Origin: an uncultured Collinsella sp.
GTDB taxonomy: Bacteria; Actinomycetota; Coriobacteriia; Coriobacteriales; Coriobacteriaceae
Length of the DNA: 57,872 nucleotides
Assembly (NCBI GenBank): GCA_900542085.1
Contig: UQMK01000013.1
Span: 1-57,872, forward strand
Reading direction: 5' to 3'
In this document: piece after piece, positions 1-9,036 of the stretch
Layout of the letters: each line of letters starts with the position of its first letter
Position numbering within the stretch: the first letter of the stretch is position 1
Made by a program: the position numbers and the translations under genes
Notes under the pieces: generated by a model
Databases searched by the model: none
Told to the model about the DNA's origin: nothing
The model's input: only the letters and a program-made list of their open reading frames with translations

Positions 1-19
1 GCCAAGCACGAATAAAGAA

Positions 20-51
20 GCGCCCGAGCAGCGTACGTGCTGCTCGGGCGC
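20..51 (-). terminator. Intrinsic terminator of the penicillin-binding protein gene
   Basis: A perfect 13-bp stem (20-32 with 39-51) with a 6-nt loop lies just past the stop codon of the minus-strand penicillin-binding protein gene. Read on the minus strand it is followed by a T-rich stretch (TTCTTTATT), as expected of a rho-independent terminator. Confidence 0.85.
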
Positions 52-76
52 CTTGGTGTCAGATGCCGCTTTGCGT

Positions 77-2266
77 CTACTGGCCCGTAGAGGGGTTGGG
101 CGTGGGCGTAGGATCGGGGGCAGGCGTCGGCGTGCCACCGTCGCCACCCGTGCCGCCATCGCCACCCGTGCCACCGTCGCCACCTGTCGTACCGCTATCG
201 CCGGTGGTGTTACCGCCCGGGGTTTCAGTGGTCGTGGTTGTCGTTGTCGTTGTGGTGGTTGTGGTCTCTTCCTCTTCTTTTTCCTCGTCTTTATCCTCTT
301 CGTCTTTCTTTTTGTTGTTTGTGCCGTAGAACTTCCAGACGTTATTGTTCTTGTACGTGGGAGCCGTTCCGGTCTGGAATTCCTCGCGCTCGGTGCCCGC
401 AAGAACGGTGTTCATGAACTTCTTAAAGACGGGCAGGTTGGTGCTGTCGCCCAGCAGGTCCGAACCGTACTTTTGGATGGGAATCTCGCCTGCGGAATAA
501 CCGGTCCACAGGGCGCATGTCAGTTGCGGCGTGAAGCCGCAGAACCACAGGTTGGTGGTGTTGTCAGTGGTGCCCGTCTTGCCGGCATAGGGCTGATTGA
601 CGTTCAGCGCGCCGGCGGCACCCGTGCCGCTGCCCTGCATGACGCCGGATAGAACGTCGGTAACCGCGGCAGCCTCGCCTTCGGTGAGCACCTGCGTGGG
701 ATTGTCAGTGTGCTGGTACAGAACCGAGCCGGTACGCGAGTCGATCTCGGTAATGGCGATGGGCTGACGGTAGTAGCCACCGTTGGCAAACGTTGCGTAG
801 GCAGATGCCATCTCGAGCGGTGAGATGGACCCGGTGCCGAGCGTCATGACGGGAACGTCCTCGATATTGTCCTTGGCGGGATCGATGCCGAGCTTTTTGA
901 CGAGCGACATGATCTTGTCATTGCCGATGGCTTCGGCCACCTGAATGTAGCCGGTGTTGGATGAGTATGCCGTTGCCTGTTTAAGCGTGATGTTGCCATA
1001 GCTCTGGTTGCCGTAGTTTTGCACCTCGGTCGTGGTGCCCTTGGCCTTGAGCGGCGAGTTGCAGTTGAGGGTGACGTTGGGGTTCATACCGTTTTGGATG
1101 GCAGTTGCCAGCGTAAAGGCCTTAAACGTGGAGCCCACGGGGCGCTTTGCCGTAGCGTGGTTCACGTGATTCTCGTCGGCGTTGTAGTCGTAGCCGCCTA
1201 CCATGCACTTGATGTAGCCGGTCTTGGGGTCAACGACGACCATGCCCATGTCCAGGCCGTCGAGCGAAAGCGTGTCGAGCTGCGAGCGCACAGCCTCCTC
1301 GGCCACCTGCTGCATGGTGGGGTCGATGGTGGTCTTGACGGTCAGACCGCCCTTAAAGAGCACGTCGGTGGAGAACTCCTGCTCAAGCAACTGCTTAACG
1401 TAGGAGACAAAGTAGGGCTGAGAGTACACATCGACGCCACTGCCCGAAATCTCGGTCACGTTAAGCGTGATGGGCTCAGCCTGTGCGGCATCGTGCTCTT
1501 CCTGCGTGATGTGGCCCAGACGCAGCATGTTGTCCAGAACCTTATTGCGGCGGGACAGCGCCAAGTCGGGATTAACCGTGGGGTCGTACTGCGAGGGCGA
1601 GTTGGGAAGGCCGATGAGCAGCGCGGCCTCGCTCAGGGTGAGGTCGGCGGCGGTTTTGGACAGATAGGTCTCGGCAGCGGCCTCGATTCCATATGCTCCA
1701 TGGCCGTAGTAGATGGTGTTGAGGTACATCATGAGGATCTCGTCTTTGGAGTACATATCCTCCATCTTGATGGCGATATAGGCCTCGCGCACCTTACGCT
1801 CGATGGTCGAGTCGAATTGTTCCTCCTGCAAGATGGTGTTGCGAACCAGCTGCTGGGTGATGGTCGATGCGCCCTCGTGGCCGCCGGTGAGGGTTGCCAC
1901 CGATGCGCGCGCAATGCCCCAGAGGTCGATGCCGCCATGCTCGTAGAAGCGCTCGTCCTCAACGTCGACGGTGCCCTGCAGCACGTACGGGGACACTTGG
2001 TCCTTGGTGATGGACTTACGGTTTTGCGTGTAGAAGCTCGCAATGGTATTGCCGTTGCAGTCGACGATGTCGGTGGGCTCGCTCACCAGATAGGCATTGG
2101 CATCGGTGTAGTCGGGCAGATCGGACAGCCAGCGGTTGACGTTGCCGATCATGCCGATGCCAAACGCTACGCCCGCGATAAGCAGAAAGCCCAAAAACGA
2201 GAGCAAGATCATGGGAAGGGCATGCGTCTTAGAGCGACCGCGCCCCTGTCGTTGGCGAGGACCCAT
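77..2266 (-). CDS. Class A penicillin-binding protein (PBP1A type), bifunctional transglycosylase/transpeptidase
   Basis: It polymerises lipid II into glycan strands and cross-links the stem peptides at the outer face of the membrane. After a basic N-terminus and one membrane segment (about residues 18-42) comes a GT51 domain with EDERFYEHGG near residue 103 and STITQQLVRN near 134. The transpeptidase domain follows, with STFK near 379, SSN near 435 and KTGTT near 570. The start at 2266 is chosen because GGAGG sits 7 nt upstream; a frame extending to 2326 lacks such a site. The last 75 or so residues are low complexity: a Lys/Glu block, a run of 13 Thr, Gly-Asp-Gly repeats and a Pro-Thr tail, probably a wall-spanning or disordered linker. 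Length (729 aa) is normal for the family. The gene ends at a strong terminator. Confidence 0.95.
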   Translation of the reverse strand: MGPRQRQGRGRSKTHALPMILLSFLGFLLIAGVAFGIGMIGNVNRWLSDLPDYTDANAYLVSEPTDIVDCNGNTIASFYTQNRKSITKDQVSPYVLQGTVDVEDERFYEHGGIDLWGIARASVATLTGGHEGASTITQQLVRNTILQEEQFDSTIERKVREAYIAIKMEDMYSKDEILMMYLNTIYYGHGAYGIEAAAETYLSKTAADLTLSEAALLIGLPNSPSQYDPTVNPDLALSRRNKVLDNMLRLGHITQEEHDAAQAEPITLNVTEISGSGVDVYSQPYFVSYVKQLLEQEFSTDVLFKGGLTVKTTIDPTMQQVAEEAVRSQLDTLSLDGLDMGMVVVDPKTGYIKCMVGGYDYNADENHVNHATAKRPVGSTFKAFTLATAIQNGMNPNVTLNCNSPLKAKGTTTEVQNYGNQSYGNITLKQATAYSSNTGYIQVAEAIGNDKIMSLVKKLGIDPAKDNIEDVPVMTLGTGSISPLEMASAYATFANGGYYRQPIAITEIDSRTGSVLYQHTDNPTQVLTEGEAAAVTDVLSGVMQGSGTGAAGALNVNQPYAGKTGTTDNTTNLWFCGFTPQLTCALWTGYSAGEIPIQKYGSDLLGDSTNLPVFKKFMNTVLAGTEREEFQTGTAPTYKNNNVWKFYGTNNKKKDEEDKDEEKEEEETTTTTTTTTTTTTETPGGNTTGDSGTTGGDGGTGGDGGTGGDGGTPTPAPDPTPTPNPSTGQ

Positions 2267-2427
2267 ATATTGACCTCCAGGTATGTCGTGCCAGGCGGCA
2301 GGTATGCTACCGGGCAGGATGGACATAAGTTATTACACGATAAACCAATCGGGGCATGCGGGGCCTCGTGTATGCTGGTTGGCAGCAATTTTCAGAGTGA
2401 AAGCACACCTTGGCAAGGAGTTTACCG

Positions 2428-4404
2428 ATGGCGATTCGGCCGATGAAACCGAGCGGACAATGCGAAAGCGAGTTGGCGGCGGCTGAAGTGGCGCTGCCCG
2501 AACTGCTGGCGCCTGCTGGCGGACTTGACCAGATGCTCGCGGCGATTGCGGCGGGTGCCGATGCCATCTATGCGGGGCTGGACGGATTCAACGCTCGAGT
2601 GAGCGCGCATGGCTTTAGCGATGATGAGTTCGCGCGCGGTTGTGCCGTGGCCCATGCCCATGGCGTGCGTGCTTACGTGACGCTCAACGTGTTCGTGTTC
2701 GATGATGAGCTTGCCGACGCCGTGGCGTTGGGGGCGCATGCACATGCGTTGGGTGCCGATGCGTTGATTGTGGCCGATGCCGGGCTGGCTTGTGCGCTTC
2801 GTGCGGCGATTCCGGGGGTCGAGATTCACCTGTCCACTCAGGCGGGCGCTCATAGCGAGGGCGCCGTGCAGTTGGCTGCCAAGGAGTTGGGCGTTGAGCG
2901 CGTGACGACTGCGCGCGAGCTGAGCGTGGCGGAGATTGAGACGCTTTGCGCTACTGGCGTGCCCATCGAGGTGTTCTGTCACGGCGCTATTTGCATTGGA
3001 TACTCGGGTGCGTGCGGGTTCTCTGCCCTTCGACGTGGCCGCTCTGCGATGCGCGGTGATTGCACGCAACCGTGCCGTCTATCCTATGACTTGGTGGACG
3101 AGGCGGGGCAGAGTGTTGTCGCTGTCGAAGGGGATCGCCTGCTTTGTCCGCGTGACTATCTGGGCATCGCGCATCTGCCCGAGCTTGTTGCCGCCGGCGT
3201 GGCATCGCTCAAGATCGAGGGCCGCATGAAGAATCCCGACTACGTATTTAACGTGGTGAGGGTGTGGCGTCGGGCGCTCGATATGCTGCGCGACGGCACA
3301 TGGGATGCCGATGCGGTACCGACGCTCGAGCGCGAGCTGGGAAGGTCGTTCAACCGCGGCTTTACCGATGCGTATCTGCGGGGTCGTTCGGGTGCCGAGC
3401 TCATGAGCTTTGAGCGCGCGATCAACCAGGGCGTGCGCGTGGGCCATTTGGTGGCGGTGGGCCACGAAGAGGTGACGGTTGAGCTTGATGCCGCCGTGGC
3501 GGCGGGCGATACGCTCGAAATCCGATTTTACCCGGGTGCCGACGCACGTCCCGATGTGCCCAAGCGCTGGCCACAGGTGCCTTGCCCCGTGGATGCCGCT
3601 GCGGGAGAGCGCATCGTCGTGCATTGCAAACGCAAGGTGGACGCGGACTGCGAGGTCTATCTGATTCGCAGTGCCGGCGTGCTGGGGCAGACGGCAACGG
3701 TGTTGGAGCGCATGCGGGTCGAGGCAGATGCGGTCGCGCCTGCTGAGCAGTCCGTTGAGGTGCTGCCGTTTGAGGGCGTTCTGGCAGATGGCGACGTGCC
3801 GACGGAGTTGGCGGGACCGGCAGAGCCGGCAAAGCATGAGGCTTTTGCTCGTATGGTCTTTGCCTGGGAGCTGATGGATGTGGATCCGCGCGATGAGCGG
3901 GATCTGTCCGATGCGACGGTGGTGCTCGACGAAGTGTGCCGCGCAGGCGACGCCGAGCGGACTCGAGCGCTTATGCAACGTGCCGGGCGCGTCGTCTGCC
4001 GCAATCTGGGACAGGTGGCGATGGCCCGCGAGCTGGGCACGACGTTTGACGTGGCGGCGCCGGTGTTCTGCGCCAATCGGGCCACGCTTGCCTGGCTGCG
4101 CGGGCTTGGCGCGGGGTGGGTATACTTGCCTGCCGAGTTGCTCAGCAATGACAGGGAGCGTATTGCCGAGCTGGCTGCTGAACCCGGCGTCTTGGGTCCG
4201 GTCGACACCGACCGTCCCGAGCTCATGGTGTGCGAGCACTGCCTGCTGACCGCCGAGGGCGTCTGCGCCACCGATGCGACGGGGCAGGCCCGTTGCCGCG
4301 ACTGCTTGCGTCGTCGGCAGGTGCGCTATCTGGTCGAGCGTGACGGTACACGTCTGTCAGTTGCCATCGACGCATGCGGCAGGACGAGGATTTTCCTGTC
4401 GTAG
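2428..4404 (+). CDS. U32 family peptidase-like protein (RlhA/YdcP-type architecture)
   Basis: The N-terminal half is a U32 TIM-barrel: it opens with ELLAPAGGLDQM, continues with GADAIYAG, and has the family region EVFCHGAICIGYSGAC followed by RGDCTQPCR. U32 proteins include putative collagenases, but members of about 650 aa with a C-terminal extension include RlhA, which hydroxylates 23S rRNA C2501, and several U32 proteins hold Fe-S clusters through Cys residues. The length (658 aa) fits that subgroup. Near the C-terminus there is another Cys cluster (CEHC and CRDC). The ATG at 2428 is preferred because AAGGAG lies 7 nt upstream; an upstream TTG at 2410 is unlikely. Substrate is not determined by the sequence. 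tyrS follows after 96 nt. Confidence 0.85.
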   Translation: MAIRPMKPSGQCESELAAAEVALPELLAPAGGLDQMLAAIAAGADAIYAGLDGFNARVSAHGFSDDEFARGCAVAHAHGVRAYVTLNVFVFDDELADAVALGAHAHALGADALIVADAGLACALRAAIPGVEIHLSTQAGAHSEGAVQLAAKELGVERVTTARELSVAEIETLCATGVPIEVFCHGAICIGYSGACGFSALRRGRSAMRGDCTQPCRLSYDLVDEAGQSVVAVEGDRLLCPRDYLGIAHLPELVAAGVASLKIEGRMKNPDYVFNVVRVWRRALDMLRDGTWDADAVPTLERELGRSFNRGFTDAYLRGRSGAELMSFERAINQGVRVGHLVAVGHEEVTVELDAAVAAGDTLEIRFYPGADARPDVPKRWPQVPCPVDAAAGERIVVHCKRKVDADCEVYLIRSAGVLGQTATVLERMRVEADAVAPAEQSVEVLPFEGVLADGDVPTELAGPAEPAKHEAFARMVFAWELMDVDPRDERDLSDATVVLDEVCRAGDAERTRALMQRAGRVVCRNLGQVAMARELGTTFDVAAPVFCANRATLAWLRGLGAGWVYLPAELLSNDRERIAELAAEPGVLGPVDTDRPELMVCEHCLLTAEGVCATDATGQARCRDCLRRRQVRYLVERDGTRLSVAIDACGRTRIFLS

Positions 4405-4451
4405 ATGCTGCGTCGCGTCAGTTTGTTATCATAAGAGAGTTTATGGACTTC

Positions 4452-4480
4452 CAGCACCGCCGTTTTCGGCGAGGGTGCTG
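4452..4480 (+). promoter_or_regulatory. Stem-loop in the tyrS leader
   Basis: CAGCACC-GCCG-TTTT-CGGC-GAG-GGTGCTG forms an 11-bp stem with a 3-nt bulge, 20 nt before the tyrS ATG. The T-box consensus is absent, so this is not a recognisable T-box. It could be a leader structure or a chance hairpin. Confidence 0.4.
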
Positions 4481-4500
4481 TAGCAAAAGGAGGATACCCA

Positions 4501-5712
4501 ATGCTGTCTGTTGACGAGCAAATGCGTATCATCACCTCGGGCGCCGCGCAGATCGTTCCCGAGGCCGACCTTCGCAAGAAGCTTGAGAAGGGCGAGCCCC
4601 TCAACATCAAGCTCGGCGTCGATCCCACCAGCCCCGACCTGCACCTGGGCCACGCCGTGCCGCTGCGCAAGATGCGTCAGTTCCAGGACCTGGGCCACAA
4701 CGTCACCCTCATCATCGGCAACGGTACTGCGCTGATTGGCGACCCCTCGGGCAAGAATTCCACCCGTCCGCAGCTTTCGCAGGAGCAGATCGAGGCCAAT
4801 GCCGAGACCTACGTGAGCCAGGCCATGAAGATCCTTGATCCCGAGAAGACCACCATCGTGCACAACGGTGACTGGATCTTGTCGATGGATCTGGCCGGCC
4901 TGCTGCAGGTGTGCTCCAAGTTCACCGTCGCCCGTATTCTCGAGCGCGACGACTTTACCAAGCGCTACCAGTCCCAGACGCCGATCGCCCTGCATGAGTT
5001 CCTGTATCCCGTGATGCAGGCTTACGACTCCGTGCAGATCAAGGCCGACGTGGAGATGGGCGGCACCGATCAGCTCTTCAACCTGCTCGCCGGCCGTGAG
5101 CTCATGGAGAAGATGGGCATGGAGCCCCAGATCGCGCTCACCATGCCGCTGCTCGAGGGCACCGATGGCGTCCGTAAGATGTCCAAGTCCTACGGTAACT
5201 ACATCGGCCTGACCGACGCGCCCAAGGATATGTTCGGCAAGACCATGTCCATCCCCGACGAGATGATCGGCAAGTACTACCGCCTGGCGAGCTCGCTCAC
5301 CCCGGCCGAGGTCGACAAGATCGACGCTGCTCTGGCCGACGGCTCTGCCGATCCCTATGAGCTCAAGCGCGCTCTGGGTCGCGACCTGTGCGACACCTAC
5401 CACGGCGCCGGTGCCGGCGACGAGGCCCAGGCCGAGTTCGACCGCGTGTTCAAGGAGGGCCAGCTCGCCGACTTCCCCGAGAAGCATGTTGAGCTGACTG
5501 TTAACGACGAGGGCCAGATCTACCTCGCCGGCCTGCTCAAGGACCTGGGCCTTTCGGCCAGCGCCGGCCAGGCCCGTCGCGACATCGACGGCGGCGGCGT
5601 CAAGATCAACGGCAAGGCCGTGGCTCCCAAGAGCTACAACATCGACCCCAGTGCCCTCAAGCTGGGCGACACCCTCTCCGTGGGCAAGCGCAAGGGCTTC
5701 AAGCTGATTTAG
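4501..5712 (+). CDS. tyrS: Tyrosyl-tRNA synthetase
   Basis: It charges tRNA-Tyr with tyrosine in two steps through tyrosyl-AMP. The class I signatures are clear: the HIGH-type motif reads HLGH in PDLHLGHAVPLRK near residue 42, and KMSKSYGN is near residue 225. A C-terminal S4-like RNA-binding domain occupies about residues 335-403. The length (403 aa) is normal. AAAGGAGG lies 7-8 nt before the ATG. It appears to be monocistronic, ending in tandem hairpins. Codon use is strongly biased to G/C third positions, as expected of a highly expressed core gene. Confidence 0.97.
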   Translation: MLSVDEQMRIITSGAAQIVPEADLRKKLEKGEPLNIKLGVDPTSPDLHLGHAVPLRKMRQFQDLGHNVTLIIGNGTALIGDPSGKNSTRPQLSQEQIEANAETYVSQAMKILDPEKTTIVHNGDWILSMDLAGLLQVCSKFTVARILERDDFTKRYQSQTPIALHEFLYPVMQAYDSVQIKADVEMGGTDQLFNLLAGRELMEKMGMEPQIALTMPLLEGTDGVRKMSKSYGNYIGLTDAPKDMFGKTMSIPDEMIGKYYRLASSLTPAEVDKIDAALADGSADPYELKRALGRDLCDTYHGAGAGDEAQAEFDRVFKEGQLADFPEKHVELTVNDEGQIYLAGLLKDLGLSASAGQARRDIDGGGVKINGKAVAPKSYNIDPSALKLGDTLSVGKRKGFKLI

Positions 5713-5714
5713 TT

Positions 5715-5820
5715 CCGCCGTTCTACCGAACGGCGGACCGGCCGACGCTGCGCGGGCCGCATTTGGACAATCTGACGTTCAACTTCAAGGGCGCGACCAG
5801 AAGGTCAGCGCCCTTTCGTT
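5715..5820 (+). terminator. Tandem hairpins after tyrS
   Basis: The first hairpin (CCGCCGTTC/GAACGGCGG, 5715-5736) directly follows the tyrS stop. The second (AAGGGCGC/GCGCCCTT with a nested GACC/GGTC, 5787-5815) is followed by TTCGTTT and looks like the true intrinsic terminator. Confidence 0.75.
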
Positions 5821-6014
5821 TCACGTCACCTTGTCTCAAATGCGGCCCGCTCGCTGTCGTTGCCAAAACATCGGCGCTCCCGTTGTTGGCACTTTGGGAC
5901 ACTCCTTGTATTGGTGCTCAGCGGCAGCCCCCCCATTGCGCCAAGCGGCGTGTGCCGTTAAGCGGGGAGGCGTATTTTCGACCCCTCTTTTGGGCATACA
6001 ATGGCTATTGGTTT

Positions 6015-6050
6015 GCTGCGGTGAAGGCCTGTCCGCTCCGCAGCTTTTTT
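6015..6050 (+). promoter_or_regulatory. Terminator-like hairpin in the leader of the adenine deaminase gene
   Basis: GCTGCGG (6015-6021) pairs with CCGCAGC (6038-6044) and is followed at once by six T residues, 20 nt before the ade ATG. The position suggests transcription attenuation rather than termination of an upstream gene, because the tyrS terminator is already 200 nt upstream. No purine riboswitch core was recognised. The rest of 5821-6014 shows no gene. Confidence 0.5.
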
Positions 6051-6070
6051 CTACGGTTAAAGGAGTATGT

Positions 6071-7891
6071 ATGTCCGTTGAGGTCATGAGATCTGTGATC
6101 GAGGCCGCCGAGGGTCGTGTACCCGTTGACACGCTGTTTGCCAACGCACAGATTGTCGATGTGTACGGCCAGCGCGTGGCGCCCGGTAGCGTTGCCGTCA
6201 AGGATGGCGTGATCGTCGGTGTGCTCTACGACGGTCGCGACGATGCCGCCGGTACGTATGAGGCTGCCGAGGTCATCGATTGCCAGGGCCGCTATCTTGC
6301 CCCCGGTTTTATTGACGGACACTTGCATATCGAGTCTTCGAACATCCGCCCTGCCGAGTATGCGCGCATGGCGGCGACGCGCGGTACCACCACCGCTATT
6401 GCCGACAGCCACGAGATCGCTAATGTTTCCGGCCTGGACGGCCTGCGCTTTATGATCGAGGACGGTCGTCGCGCTCCTATTTCCATCAAGTACATGATGC
6501 CCTCGTGCGTGCCCGCGCTGCCCGACGAGCAGGCCGGTGCCGTCATCACCGCTGCTGATATGCAGGCGTTTTTTGCCGAGCATCCGGGCGATGTCTTTGG
6601 CCTGGGCGAGATGATGAACCTGCCGGGCGTCTTTATGGCCGATCCCGAGACCTGCGCTCGCATTGACGCTGCCAACCAGACGCCGTCCAAGCAGGTGGAC
6701 GGTCACGCGCCGCTCGTTGCCGGCAAGGACCTCAACGCCTATGCCGCGGCTGGCATTATCGCTGACCATGAGTCGACGATTCCCGAGGAGGCACTCGACA
6801 AGCTGTCCCGCGGCATGTACGTGATGCTGCGCGAAGGTACGTGCAGCCATGATCTGGCCAACCTGTCGCCGATGCTGCTGGAGAATCCTGCCCGTGCCCG
6901 CCGCTGCTGCTTTGCGACCGACGACCGCGCCCCTTCCGATGCGCTTGCGACCGGCATGATCGACAATGCCTGCCGCGTGGCGATTGAGGCCGGTATCGAC
7001 CCCGTGGTCGCCATCTCCATGGCGTCCCTTTCCACGGCTGAGGCATTTGGCCTGGACCACGGCTGCCGCGACCCGCACGAGCTCCGCGGCGCCATCGCCC
7101 CGGGCAAGCGTGCCGACCTGCTGGTGCTCAATGACCTGACGTTTGCCACGGCTCCGCATCGCGTATATGCCGCCGGTGCTCTGGTGGCGCAGGACGGTAC
7201 CTTTGTGGGCGAGATTGCACCCGAGATGGCCGAGGTCGCAGCCCTTGCCGATGAGCTGCGCGCCTCCGTTAAGCTGCCGAAGCTTTCGCTCGACGTGTTC
7301 GACTATGCCTTTAAGCCGGGCGAGGCCGTGATTGACGTGGTGCCGGGTAAGGCCATCACGGGTATGGCTCGCCCCGAGAGCGCCGAGGGCCTGCGTCGCA
7401 TTATGCTGATTGAGCGCCATGGCCGCGGCGTGTCGTTGCAGGCCGAGGGCGCCGACGGCGATGGCCCCGCTGGCCTGGGCCTGGTCGGCAAGCATATCGG
7501 TCGCGGCTGGGTGCGTGGCCTTACCATCACCGGTGGCGCCATTGCCTCCACAATCGGCCACGACTCGCACAACGTGTGCGTCGTGGGTGATAACGCTGCC
7601 GATATGATGGCGGCTGTTGAGGCTGTGGGCCAGGGCGGTCACGTGCTGGTGCGCAACGGCGAGGTCGTGGCGCGCATCCCGCTGGCGCTCGGTGGCCTGA
7701 TGAGCGAAGGCACGGCCGAGGACGTTGCCGCGCAGCACGACGACTTTATGGTCAAGGCGCGCGCTATGGGTATTGAGCCGCCGCTCGACCCCATCATGGG
7801 CATCATCTTCCTGCCCCTGCCGGTTATCCCGACGCTCCGCATCCGCCCCGAGGGCATGTTCGACGTCACTACCTTCACCTACGCCGACTAG
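6071..7891 (+). CDS. ade: Adenine deaminase
   Basis: It deaminates adenine to hypoxanthine and ammonia in purine salvage, as a cytosolic metal-dependent amidohydrolase. The metal-binding strand reads GFIDGHLHIESS near residue 80, and TTTAIADSHEIANV follows. The C-terminal adenine deaminase domain includes GGAIASTIGHDSHN near residue 500. Length is 606 aa, close to the family norm of about 580-600. The ATG at 6071 is chosen because AAAGGAG is 6 nt upstream; the frame stays open to 5831 but without a ribosome site. It stands alone and is preceded by an attenuator-like hairpin. Confidence 0.93.
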   Translation: MSVEVMRSVIEAAEGRVPVDTLFANAQIVDVYGQRVAPGSVAVKDGVIVGVLYDGRDDAAGTYEAAEVIDCQGRYLAPGFIDGHLHIESSNIRPAEYARMAATRGTTTAIADSHEIANVSGLDGLRFMIEDGRRAPISIKYMMPSCVPALPDEQAGAVITAADMQAFFAEHPGDVFGLGEMMNLPGVFMADPETCARIDAANQTPSKQVDGHAPLVAGKDLNAYAAAGIIADHESTIPEEALDKLSRGMYVMLREGTCSHDLANLSPMLLENPARARRCCFATDDRAPSDALATGMIDNACRVAIEAGIDPVVAISMASLSTAEAFGLDHGCRDPHELRGAIAPGKRADLLVLNDLTFATAPHRVYAAGALVAQDGTFVGEIAPEMAEVAALADELRASVKLPKLSLDVFDYAFKPGEAVIDVVPGKAITGMARPESAEGLRRIMLIERHGRGVSLQAEGADGDGPAGLGLVGKHIGRGWVRGLTITGGAIASTIGHDSHNVCVVGDNAADMMAAVEAVGQGGHVLVRNGEVVARIPLALGGLMSEGTAEDVAAQHDDFMVKARAMGIEPPLDPIMGIIFLPLPVIPTLRIRPEGMFDVTTFTYAD

Positions 7892-7930
7892 TCATCGGGG
7901 ACGTTCTTAAACGGCTAGTCGTCGGGGACA
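7890..7930 (+). repeat. GGGGAC-family intergenic repeat, tandem half-elements
   Basis: Two successive copies of TAGTC(A/G)TCGGGGAC (7890 and 7915 regions) lie directly behind the ade stop codon. The same TAGTC-TTGGGGAC unit recurs at 8893-9026 and 51088-51160. Confidence 0.7.
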
Positions 7931-8030
7931 CTCTTTACGTGTTGCCAGGCGCTGCGACTGTGGGACCCCTGGCGCGCGTGAGCTATTTGCTAGGTCCTTG
8001 TAACGTTTGCGCCCGCGGAGTCTTACCTGA

Positions 8031-8094
8031 GCTCCCTTTGGGTACGTTGGAATTGGATACACGTTCGATTCCAACAAGCCCGAAGGGAGCTTTT
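8031..8094 (+). promoter_or_regulatory. Long leader hairpin overlapping the ribosome site of the HAD gene
   Basis: GCTCCCTTTGGG (8031-8042) pairs with CCCGAAGGGAGC (8079-8090), and a nested GTTGGAAT (8046-8053) pairs with ATTCCAAC (8068-8075). TTTT follows, and the ATG is at 8097. The right arm contains GAAGGGAG, the ribosome-binding site of the next gene, so folding would block translation and could also terminate transcription. Confidence 0.6.
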
Positions 8095-8096
8095 CC

Positions 8097-8891
8097 ATGT
8101 TTAAACTGATTGCATCCGATATGGACGGCACGTTGCTTGACGAAAACAGCCAGGTGCCTCCCGAGACCTACGAACTGATTCTGGCGCTACGCGAGCATGG
8201 CGTGCATTTCGCCGCATCGTCAGGTCGCCGCTACGATCGCCTGTGCGAGTTCTTTGCGCCCGTTCGCGACAAGATGGACTTTGTCGCCGCTAACGGTGCC
8301 CAGGTCTACGCCGACGGCAAAATGGTAGACCGTGAGGTGTATTCGCACCTGGCGATTCGAAGGCTCGCCCAGGCTGTCGCGACGTTTCCCAATCTGCATC
8401 TTGCGCTTTTTGACCGAACCAAGTCCTTCCTGCTCGATGACGAGTGCAAGTTCGTGCGTGAGGTCGATAAGGACCTTCCCAATGCCGAGCGTATTTGGGA
8501 GCTGCCCGATCCCAGCGTAAATATCATCAAGGCGAGTATCTTTTGCGATGACGGTGTCGTTATGGACAGCGCCTACGTGCTACAGCGTGAACTTGGCCAG
8601 CTCTTTACTTTTGCACCTTCGGGCAACGCGTGGATCGATGCCATGCAGCCCGGTGTGTCGAAGGCCTCGGGCATCGCACAGCTCGCGGAGCATTACGGCA
8701 TTGGACGCGACGAGATCATGGCGTTTGGCGACTCGATGAACGACTACGAGATCATTCGCTTTGTCGGCACGGGCTGCGCGATGGAAAACGCGCGCCCCGC
8801 GCTCAAAGCGGTTGCCGATCGCGTCGTAGGCTGCAACCGCGACCACGCCGTTCAGCAGGAGCTCCGTCGCGTGCTGGAGAGTCTCTGCTAG
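8097..8891 (+). CDS. Cof-type HAD-superfamily phosphatase
   Basis: It is a cytosolic phosphatase of the HAD-IIB (Cof) type, probably acting on sugar phosphates or related metabolites. Motif I is DMDGTLLDE near residue 8, motif II is AASSGR near 40, and motif III/IV is FGDSMNDYEI near 208. Length (264 aa) is standard. Substrate cannot be told from sequence. The ribosome site GAAGGGAG lies within a leader hairpin, which suggests post-transcriptional control. A second Cof-type gene lies convergently 145 nt downstream. Confidence 0.9.
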   Translation: MFKLIASDMDGTLLDENSQVPPETYELILALREHGVHFAASSGRRYDRLCEFFAPVRDKMDFVAANGAQVYADGKMVDREVYSHLAIRRLAQAVATFPNLHLALFDRTKSFLLDDECKFVREVDKDLPNAERIWELPDPSVNIIKASIFCDDGVVMDSAYVLQRELGQLFTFAPSGNAWIDAMQPGVSKASGIAQLAEHYGIGRDEIMAFGDSMNDYEIIRFVGTGCAMENARPALKAVADRVVGCNRDHAVQQELRRVLESLC

Positions 8892-8892
8892 A

Positions 8893-9026
8893 CCGGTAGT
8901 TGGGGACATTCCTTATGCGCCGGCAGTTGGGGACAGACTTAAGTGAGTGAAACCACTCATTGGGGACAGACTTAAATGAGTGCCGCCAGCGACTAGCCAT
9001 TTAAGAACGTCCCCAATGACTACCGG
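8893..9026. repeat. GGGGAC-family compound palindrome between convergent HAD genes
   Basis: CCGGTAGTTGGGGAC (8893-8907) is answered by an inverted copy with three extra bases (9009-9026). Between them are two direct copies of TTGGGGACAGACTTAA (around 8916 and 8961). It fills the space between two convergent genes. Confidence 0.7.
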
Positions 9027-9036
9027 GTTGCTGCTG

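Noticed and set aside
1019..2446. Long plus-strand frame opposite the penicillin-binding protein gene
   Set aside because: It is an antisense shadow of a GC-rich gene; no ribosome site and no family match.
4405..4500. T-box riboswitch before tyrS
   Set aside because: No AGGGTGG-type T-box or long specifier stem is present in the 96-nt gap; only a short hairpin is seen.
5831..6070. N-terminal extension of adenine deaminase
   Set aside because: The frame is open but lacks a ribosome site and contains the terminator-like hairpin; ATG 6071 has AAAGGAG.
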